This document shows positions 24,877 to 30,723 of a stretch of DNA of 32,127 nt, in pieces. A program made the translations under genes and the position numbers. Below the pieces are notes generated by a model that saw nothing but the letters and a program-made list of their open reading frames with translations, was not told the origin of the DNA and did not search any database. Positions within the stretch are counted from its first letter, which is position 1; the number at the start of each line of letters is the position of its first letter. This stretch comes from Bryobacterales bacterium (GTDB taxonomy: Bacteria > Acidobacteriota > Terriglobia > Bryobacterales > UBA6623), in assembly GCA_022826925.1 (NCBI GenBank), contig JAJDTX010000119.1, positions 1 through 32,127 of the forward strand, read 5' to 3'.

Positions 24877-24922
24877 AATCTATGGGCACCGGGCACGCCC
24901 CGCCATCCTGCAAAATTGCAGG
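24877..24922 (-). promoter_or_regulatory. Palindromic operator/promoter, copy 1 (towards the lipoprotein operon)
   Basis: The dyad CCTGCAA-AA-TTGCAGG (24907-24922) reads ACCTGCAATTTTGCAGGAT on the minus strand. About 30 bases from its centre, in the direction of the lipoprotein genes, is CATAGATT (24884-24877), a plausible -10 element. The same arrangement occurs at 28976 and 30430. Placement just upstream of -35 suggests an activator site. Confidence 0.6.
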
Positions 24923-25117
24923 TGACGCGGCGACGGAGGGGATCGAGAAACCGCTGTCTCAAGTATGCTTCCGCAAGAGTGCCCGGTGTTTCGGGTGCGG
25001 TGACGATGCGCTCTGCCGCGCCCGGCCAGCCGGCTGCCTTCGATCCCGGCCGAGGCACTCAGCACCGCCGCCGTGACGGTGCCCGTCACTGGCAGCACGC
25101 TCGCGTTCTGGGTTGTC

Positions 25118-25614
25118 GGAGCGCGCCGGGGCCGAGTGCGAGGTGCTCGAGCCCGTGACCGGCGAGACCGACACGGCCGAAGTCGGGCCGCACGATGCCG
25201 AAACCACGGTTCGGCGCCTGGCATCGCCCTGACGCCGGAAAGCGCGCACGGCATGGGCGTGGACATGAACCGGCTCGGTGCCTGGCTGGAGCATGGCCGG
25301 TTCGGGTTCAAAGGGGGAGCGCGCGGCTGGCGGGGAGACCGGGAGCAATGCCCTGTACGCAATGGTCCCGGGGGTTCCCGCCGATCTTCCGCTGAGCGCG
25401 TTCGCCACCCGGTTCGGCATCATGGTGGGAGCGCCCACCTTCGGGGAGGATCGCGGCGGCTGCCCGGCCGGGACGGCGACCCTGAACAGCGACATGACCG
25501 GCGGCGGGTTTGACTCCGCCTTCAGCGGCACCGGGAACATCGACCGCGGGACGGCGCATACGGTCGAGACAGAGCTCTTCACCGTCCTCAAGGTCGGCCC
25601 GACCGGAAAGCAAG
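25118..25614 (+). pseudogene. Broken copy of the 26038 lipoprotein gene
   Basis: Nucleotide similarity to the gene at 26038-26934 is obvious over its middle and distal part: GAGTGCGAGGTGCTCGA, GGAAAGCGCGCACG, TTCGGCATCATGGTGGGA-like and AACATCGACCGCGGGACGGC-like blocks recur in the same order. Here they fall in different frames, so at least two frameshifts are present, and the lipoprotein signal and the C-terminal YGP...GAFG signature are missing. It is a decayed tandem duplicate, upstream of its intact partner and in the same orientation. Confidence 0.8.
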
Positions 25615-25765
25615 AATTCCCTTGCGCCAGGAAAGCGCGACCGGTCCACCCGCGTCCGCTCTCATAGGACCTCCTGATCGGGATCCGAACAAAACGATAT
25701 TGGCGGCAGCCCGGCGCCGCATCCACATCGAATTGCGACACATGCAGGCCATAAGGAGTGAGAAC

Positions 25766-25876
25766 ATGAACCACCGCCGCATTCGCAACATCTTCATCGC
25801 ACTCGCCGTGCTCTGCGTCGCCGCAGCGAGTGCGGGATCGGCCTATGCCGCCTTTGGCTGCCTCAAGTGCGGGTAG
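25766..25876 (+). CDS. 36-residue secreted mini-peptide with CxxC
   Basis: AAGGAG lies six bases before ATG 25766. The frame encodes a basic start, a hydrophobic core (IFIALAVLCVAAASAG) and a signal-peptidase site SAYA, leaving only AFGCLKCG, an eight-residue tail with a CxxC pair. The good ribosome site and clean signal peptide argue that it is, or was, translated. It may be a true tiny exported peptide or the front of a longer gene broken just after the cysteines, since another frame continues with GSGLNADETARAGQV. It ends about 160 bases before the lipoprotein at 26038. Confidence 0.5.
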   Translation: MNHRRIRNIFIALAVLCVAAASAGSAYAAFGCLKCG

Positions 25877-26037
25877 CGGTCTGAACGCCGACGAGACCGC
25901 ACGCGCGGGTCAGGTGTTGCCGTCCCCCGGCTCTCTCGAACGAACACCCGGACCGGCGAGGAAGGCCATGCGAGTGGCCCTGGCGCCGCGCCCGCACCGA
26001 TCCGCCCTGTTTCCCCCGAACTGAAGGAGAAACCGAG

Positions 26038-26934
26038 ATGAGATACCTTTCCGCGTGCGGTCTGGCGATGGCCGCGGTCCTCTCGCTCGCGGCCTGCGGC
26101 GGAGGCGGCAATTCCGGGTCGCAGCCGACCCTCGGCCTCGACGACATCAGGGAGCTCACCGGCCTGTCCGCGCCGGCCGAGACAGCAGCGGCGCAGGAGG
26201 CGCGTCAGCAGGACATAGTTTCGCGCGCCGACTCCATGATCCTCTCCACAATGCACGTCGAGCAGGTGTTCCCGGACGAGACCCGCGCGTTCCCGCGGCT
26301 GTCGGAGTGCTCCGGGGGTGAGTGCGAGGTGCTCGACCCCGTCACCGGCGAGACCATCACAACCAGCGTCGACGAGGTCGAGATCACGCCTGGCGATGCC
26401 GATGCCATCGGCTCGGCGCATGGCATCACCCTGCTCTCGGAAAGCGCGCACGACATGGGCGTCGACATGACCTCGCTCGGTGCCTGGATGGAGCATGGCT
26501 GGTTCGGGCTCAACGGCGCGCGCGGGGCTGGCGGGGAGGCCGAGTTCCATACCCTGTACGCGATGGCCCTGGGAGAACTCACCGATCGCCCGCTGAACGG
26601 GTCCGCCACCTGGCTCGGCATCATGGTGGGAACGCCCATCGCCGGGGACGATCGCGGCGACCGGCTGGTCGGGACGGCGGCGCTCAACTACGACACGGCC
26701 GCCGGCGGGCTCGATGCCGCCTTCAGCGGCATCGCGAACATCGACCGCGGGACGGCTCATTCGACCGAGACGGTGCTCTTCTCCGACCTCGAGGTCGGCC
26801 CGGACGGGACGTTCTCGCGGGGCCAGTCGGGGGCGCGCATCCAGGGCGGCTTCCACGGACCCGGCCACGCCGAGGCGGCGGGCGTCTTCGAGCAGTCCGG
26901 CATCGTCGGCGCCTTCGGCGCAAAGCGGCAGTAG
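26038..26934 (+). CDS. TbpB-like surface lipoprotein, plus strand
   Basis: A lipoprotein of 298 residues. MRYLSACGLAMAAVLSLAAC is a signal peptide with lipobox L-A-A-C, followed by a glycine-rich linker (GGGGNSGS). The body contains the family block AWMEHGWFGLN, and the C-terminus reads GGFHGPGHAEAAGVF then GIVGAFGAKR, the same barrel-end signature as the minus-strand lipoproteins but with histidine for the usual tyrosine and E-A-A-G for E-V-G-G. AAGGAG lies upstream of ATG 26038. A decayed copy lies at about 25118-25614. It is convergent with the ABC binding protein. Probably a ligand-binding surface protein; the ligand is unknown. Confidence 0.85.
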   Translation: MRYLSACGLAMAAVLSLAACGGGGNSGSQPTLGLDDIRELTGLSAPAETAAAQEARQQDIVSRADSMILSTMHVEQVFPDETRAFPRLSECSGGECEVLDPVTGETITTSVDEVEITPGDADAIGSAHGITLLSESAHDMGVDMTSLGAWMEHGWFGLNGARGAGGEAEFHTLYAMALGELTDRPLNGSATWLGIMVGTPIAGDDRGDRLVGTAALNYDTAAGGLDAAFSGIANIDRGTAHSTETVLFSDLEVGPDGTFSRGQSGARIQGGFHGPGHAEAAGVFEQSGIVGAFGAKRQ

Positions 26935-27205
26935 GCGCCCGATCGAGGGAGTTCGCCATGGCTCCAGGGAACCCGGCCATGCCGCTTCGAGCATCTTCGC
27001 GAGTACACCCGTCCGAACCTGCTTGTGGAGCGTACGCATGGAGAGGCTCGCGGGGGAGGCGGCACGGGCGCCTCTCCCGCCTTTCGGCAGGCAGGCACCT
27101 GTCGCCGCAGACCCCTCCATCGACATCGAGATCGTCGGCCTTCGCCGTACCGACACCGTATGGCGGGTGATGGCGGAGATTGCCGGCGGCGTTGAGCGCG
27201 CGACC

Positions 27206-28477
27206 CTAGTTCCCGAAGGCCACCGCCCGGACCTCCTCGATCCGCTCGTCCCCGGTGAAGCGCCAGATGCCGATATGGCCGCGGCGCAGATCGCCGTTCG
27301 CGTCCCAGTCCAAGCTGCCCGAGGCGCCCTCGTAGTCGATCTCCCCGCCGTCGGCGAGAATGCGAAGCGCATCGGCGACGCCGCTGGGCCCGGCATTCAC
27401 GATGGCGCCCGGCGCTCCGCCCACCGCGCGCAGCCGGTCGCGGATCGCGGCGCCGTCCAACCGGCCCGCGGCCTGCGCCGCGAGCGCCAGGGCGACTGTG
27501 GCGTCATAGGCCTCCTTGACGTAGGCGAGCACCGGAAGCGCGCCGTACTGGGCGACCCAGGCCGCCTCCCACGCCGCGGACGCGGCGCTCTCCGGCGCCG
27601 ACGCGGGCCCGGTGCCGTACATGTCGCCGAGGCGGGCGCCGCCCAGGGAGCGGACCAGGCTCGGCCGCTTGGCGCCGTCGCCGAAGACGAAGGACTCGTA
27701 GAGGCCGTTGTCGATCGCCTCGCGGACCATGGCGAGCGCCGCCGTCTCGAAGGCGATCACCACCAGGGCCTGCGCGCCGCCGCTCGCGGACTCGCGCAGC
27801 GCGGCCAGAAACCCGGTCTCGGCGGGGCCCACCGGGACCGCCTTGACGGGACCGTCCCAGGCCGCTTCGAAGGCGGCGGCGAGGCCCCGCCCCCATGGAT
27901 CGTCGACATAAAGCAGGCCGATATTGCCAAAACCCCGCTCGCGCGCGAGGCGGGCGAGGACGGGTCCCTGGGACACGTCGGACAGCGCGGTTCGGAACAA
28001 GAAGTCGTTGTCGGCGACGGCGGTCAGCGCCGGCGACGTGGCCGAAAAGCTGACGGTGGGGATGCCGGCCGGGCCGATTACCCGCTCGGCCACCGGCAGC
28101 GCGCTGGCGCTGGCGTTGGGGCCGACGATGGCATGCACGCCCTCCACCTCGACGAGACGGCGCGCCGCCGCCACCGCCTTCTCCGGGTCCGCCGTGGCGT
28201 CGGCGACCGCGACCGTCACGGGCAGGCCGAACACGCCGCCGCCTTCGTTGACATGCTCGATCGCGAGTTCGAACGCCCGCTGCCTGTCCCTGTAGACCTC
28301 CGCCGAGCCGCTGCTCAGGTCCAGCAGCAATCCGATCCTGAGCGCGGCGGAATGTTCCGCCCGCGCCGTCGTTGGCTCCGCCGCCGTGATGGCCACCGAC
28401 ATGCCCGCAGCGATCAGCAGCAGCACCCCGATCGCAGACGCCCGGACAGATGCCAGGTCCCAGAGGTTGCGGATCAT
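27206..28477 (-). CDS. ABC transporter periplasmic binding protein (Leu/Ile/Val type)
   Basis: A 423-residue solute-binding protein of the type 1 periplasmic fold (Peripla_BP_6/LivJ-like). A signal segment (IGVLLLIAAGMSVAITAA) precedes LRIGLLLDLSSGSAEVYRDRQ, the typical first strand and ligand loop. Further family blocks are AIVGPNASASALPVAERV, IPTVSFSATSPALT, FLFRTALSD, IGLLYVDDPWGRG and AYVKEAYDATVALALAA. GGAGGAAG lies before ATG 28477; an upstream ATG (28525) would give an over-long signal region and is rejected. No permease or ATPase gene is adjacent, so it is an orphan: it may serve a transporter elsewhere or act as a sensor. The ligand is likely an amino acid or amide, by family only. 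Confidence 0.88.
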   Translation of the reverse strand: MIRNLWDLASVRASAIGVLLLIAAGMSVAITAAEPTTARAEHSAALRIGLLLDLSSGSAEVYRDRQRAFELAIEHVNEGGGVFGLPVTVAVADATADPEKAVAAARRLVEVEGVHAIVGPNASASALPVAERVIGPAGIPTVSFSATSPALTAVADNDFLFRTALSDVSQGPVLARLARERGFGNIGLLYVDDPWGRGLAAAFEAAWDGPVKAVPVGPAETGFLAALRESASGGAQALVVIAFETAALAMVREAIDNGLYESFVFGDGAKRPSLVRSLGGARLGDMYGTGPASAPESAASAAWEAAWVAQYGALPVLAYVKEAYDATVALALAAQAAGRLDGAAIRDRLRAVGGAPGAIVNAGPSGVADALRILADGGEIDYEGASGSLDWDANGDLRRGHIGIWRFTGDERIEEVRAVAFGN

Positions 28478-28970
28478 CGGGAACTTCCTCCGTTCCAACG
28501 CACGACCATGAAAACGGCTCGCCATCGGCTTCGATCCACGGAACGTCGCGCGCTCCCGCCGATCCTGAAGCGTGCTCCGGCTCGCAGACGATCATCGAGC
28601 AGGGAAGATTCTGCAAGCCCAGGCGCCATGGTCGTTGAAGCGCCACGGCAATGCACCGGCAATCGCCCGGAAGCACCTCATCCGGGCCGAGTCCAAAGGT
28701 GGGCGAGTGGTCGGGGTCGGTGGTAAGAGCGCGCACGCATTCTGACGGCGGCGAGGCGCCGGGCGACCGCGACGGCGCAGGCTGACCGTCTGAGGGCGGC
28801 GTGACGAGGTCATCGCTCACGGGTTGCATGGGGAGGAATGGCAGGGGTGGCCGGACAAATCCCCGGCCGTGAATTGCGAACGGTGTGGGGAGCGGCCGCG
28901 TAGCATTTTCCCCGGACCGGGAGGCCGAATCCCGGCTCCGGGCGGCAGATTTTTTCACACCCCGAATTTC
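28478..28970. other. Divergent intergenic region, no gene seen
   Basis: About 490 bases between the binding-protein start and the luxR promoter element. Several frames are open through GC bias but none has a convincing start or motif. A degenerate half of the palindromic element, TTGCAG preceded by CCTGGGC (minus strand, 28608-28623), may be a weak further site for the binding-protein gene. Confidence 0.4.
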
Positions 28971-29024
28971 CGATACCTGCAATTTTGCAGGATGGCGACG
29001 CCGTGCCCGGCCCGCATAGAGTAC
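28971..29024 (+). promoter_or_regulatory. Palindromic operator/promoter, copy 2 (towards luxR)
   Basis: GATACCTGCAATTTTGCAGG carries the perfect dyad CCTGCAA-TT-TTGCAGG (28976-28991). CATAGAGT (29015-29022) is about 31 bases from its centre, in the position of a -10 element. The 23 bases starting ACCTGCAA are identical to copy 1. It is about 220 bases before the regulator start, so autoregulation is possible. Confidence 0.6.
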
Positions 29025-29137
29025 ACAGGTCGGGGCCGCGAATCGGGCCTGTCCGGGCTTGCGGCTCCCGCTGTCGGGGGACGGCCTCCGGCAATCCTTC
29101 GGAGCGGTCGGGGCCGGTTTTGCGTGTGGGGAGGATC

Positions 29138-29218
29138 ATGAACACAGGCGGCGTGTTTCAGCAATCCGGCTCGCGGTTGGCGCGGGCGGGGACAAGCCGT
29201 GGCAGGGATCCGGCATGA
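29138..29218 (+). CDS. 26-residue leader ORF coupled to luxR
   Basis: GGGGAGGATC directly precedes ATG 29138, a much better ribosome site than most in this window. The frame (MNTGGVFQQSGSRLARAG...) ends at TGA 29216-29218, overlapping the regulator ATG (29215) as ATGA. This is a classic translational-coupling arrangement. The peptide itself has no recognisable family and may act only to deliver ribosomes. Confidence 0.5.
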   Translation: MNTGGVFQQSGSRLARAGTSRGRDPA

Positions 29219-30357
29219 GCCCGGACGATGCCTTCGAGCGCTGCCTTGAGCTGTTGTACGAGGCCGCCCTCGACGACGCCCGCTGGCCCGCCGCCTCGGC
29301 CCAGATCGAGGAGGCCGTCGGCACCGACAGGAGCATGCTGACCGTCGGCGAAGGGTCCGACGAGGACGTGCGCATCTACTTTGCGCGCTTTTTCATGAGC
29401 GGTGACATCCGGGAGGACCTGGCGCGCGAGTATTTCACTGTCTACCACCCGCACGACGAGGGGCTGCCCCGCCTCAGACAGCAACCCCAGGGCCGGCTGG
29501 TCCCGGTCCGCGACCTCTATACCGACGACGAACGGAAGACGTCGCCGGTGTACAACGAGAGCCTGCGCGGCATGGGCAGCCACGAGGGCCTGTATGTGCC
29601 CCTCGGCGGGGCGGACGGATTGCGCACGGTCTGGGGCGTCGGCAACCCGGTCGGCGGCGAGTATGAGTCCGCCCGTCTCCGGCTGCTTGAGCGTTTGGTG
29701 CCGCATGTCCACCGGGCCGTGCTGATCCGCCAGGCGCTGGCGGCGGCCGAGGCGCTGGGCGCGGGCCTCGCGGGGCTGCTGGAGAACGACCGCATCGGCG
29801 TGGTGCAGCTCGATCGCGCCGGGAGGGTTCTGGCGGCGAACGCGCCGGCACTCGAGATCCTGCGCCGGGGCGACGGGCTCGTGGACCGCGACGGGACCCT
29901 GGACGCCGCGCTTCCGGCGGACCGCACCCGCCTGCGGAGACTCCTGGGGCAGGCGCTGCCGGACTTGTGGGGCGAGGCCCCGGGCGGCGGCTCGATGACG
30001 GTCCAGCGCCCTTCGGGGCGCTCGCGGCTGGGGCTGCACGTCATGCCGGTGGGCGACCGGGCGGCGGACTTCGGGGGGCGCCGGGTGGCGGCGCTGGCGC
30101 TGGTGGTCGACCCGGCGCGCCGTCCGCGCATCGACGCGCACCGGGTGGCGGTGACGCTCGGCCTCACGCCGTCGGAGGGCCGCATGGCGGCGCTGATGGC
30201 CGAGGGCCTGAGAGTGCGCGAGATCGCCGCGGCGCAGGGCTGGCGCGAGAGCTACGTGCGCTGGCTGGTCGAGCAGGTTTACCGGAAGCTCGGCGTGTCG
30301 GGTCAGGTCGAGCTGGTGCGGCAGGTGCTGGCGGTGGATGCCCTGCCGAGGCGCTGA
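29215..30357 (+). CDS. LuxR-family transcriptional regulator
   Basis: A 380-residue regulator. The C-terminal HTH (about 313-370) reads LTPSEGRMAALMAEGLRVREIAAAQGW then VRWLVEQVYRKLGV, a LuxR/GerE fold; SEGR replaces the common REXEVL but the pattern holds. The middle (about 188-230, IGVVQLDRAGRVLAANAPALEIL) looks like a PAS core, so the signal is more likely a small ligand or redox cue than phosphorylation; no receiver domain is seen. The N-terminal 150 residues begin AFERCLELLYEAALDDARWP, common in this class. ATG 29215 has AGGGA upstream and overlaps a leader ORF. A palindrome lies at 28976 in its own upstream region and recurs before two surface loci, so it is a candidate regulator of them. 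Confidence 0.85.
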   Translation: MSPDDAFERCLELLYEAALDDARWPAASAQIEEAVGTDRSMLTVGEGSDEDVRIYFARFFMSGDIREDLAREYFTVYHPHDEGLPRLRQQPQGRLVPVRDLYTDDERKTSPVYNESLRGMGSHEGLYVPLGGADGLRTVWGVGNPVGGEYESARLRLLERLVPHVHRAVLIRQALAAAEALGAGLAGLLENDRIGVVQLDRAGRVLAANAPALEILRRGDGLVDRDGTLDAALPADRTRLRRLLGQALPDLWGEAPGGGSMTVQRPSGRSRLGLHVMPVGDRAADFGGRRVAALALVVDPARRPRIDAHRVAVTLGLTPSEGRMAALMAEGLRVREIAAAQGWRESYVRWLVEQVYRKLGVSGQVELVRQVLAVDALPRR

Positions 30358-30424
30358 GGGACCGCCCGCAACCGGCGCCTCCACCCTCCCCGCGCCGCCC
30401 TCATCTGCCCCCAAATCGGGGTTT

Positions 30425-30472
30425 CGATACCTGTAATATTGCAGGATTTTGCCGGCCTCTCGGCCCGAATAC
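30425..30472 (+). promoter_or_regulatory. Palindromic operator/promoter, copy 3 (towards the secreted repeat protein)
   Basis: CGATACCTGTAATATTGCAGGAT contains the near-perfect dyad at 30430-30445 (one arm mismatch). GAATAC (30467-30472), about 30 bases from its centre, is a possible -10. CGATACCTG before the dyad is shared with copy 2. Confidence 0.55.
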
Positions 30473-30552
30473 GCTTCCTCCGAACAGGTAACCGCAACGG
30501 TCAGGGGGACCCTCCGGCCCCGGCCCGCGCGGTGCAGCGGAGGAGCGGATCG

Positions 30553-30609
30553 ATGGGCTCGGTTCCTGTCGAGAATCCTGTGTGCGCAGGCGAATCCGGC
30601 CGTGTATGA
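30553..30609 (+). CDS. 18-residue leader ORF before the repeat tract
   Basis: GGAGGAG lies nine bases before ATG 30553. The frame (MGSVPVENPVCAGESGRV) ends at TGA 30607-30609, overlapping the next ATG (30606) as ATGA. Likely a leader that brings ribosomes to the repeat-containing ORF. Confidence 0.4.
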   Translation: MGSVPVENPVCAGESGRV

Positions 30610-30719
30610 GCCGAGCCGAGCCGAGCCGAGCCGAGCCGAGCCGAGCCGAGCCGAGCCGAGCCTATTCCTGCGTCCGCACGCCGGGCGGTTCACCGGCAGC
30701 CTGCGTAGGGCGCGGCTGA
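30606..30719 (+). CDS. 37-residue ORF through the GAGCC repeats
   Basis: ATG 30606 overlaps the leader stop; the frame runs through the eleven GAGCC units (S-R-A-E-P repeats) and ends at TGA 30717-30719, four bases before ATG 30724 of the secreted protein. With 11 units the chain of coupled ORFs leads up to that ATG; gain or loss of a unit would move the stop to TAG 30706 or TGA 30767. It has no ribosome site of its own. Function as a switch is inferred. Confidence 0.35.
   Translation: MSRAEPSRAEPSRAEPSRAYSCVRTPGGSPAACVGRG
30608..30662 (+). repeat. Pentanucleotide tandem repeat, (GAGCC)11
   Basis: Eleven perfect copies of GAGCC, 55 bases, with no interruption. Such tracts mutate by slipped-strand mispairing, and five-base units change reading frame at each step. 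It lies between a promoter-like element and the start of a predicted surface protein, the usual setting of phase-variable genes. Confidence 0.95.
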
Positions 30720-30723
30720 CGCC

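Noticed and set aside
23449..24913. Long N-terminal extensions of two lipoprotein genes (to 23703 and 24913)
   Set aside because: They would bury the signal peptide and lipobox inside the protein; the internal ATGs have good ribosome sites.
26714..28726. 670-residue plus-strand open frame
   Set aside because: It is antisense to the well-supported ABC binding protein and overlaps the end of a lipoprotein gene; its composition (R, A, G rich) is that of a shadow frame.
30608..30662. CRISPR-like repeat array
   Set aside because: The tract is a simple 5-base tandem repeat without spacers; no CRISPR array or cas gene is seen in the window.
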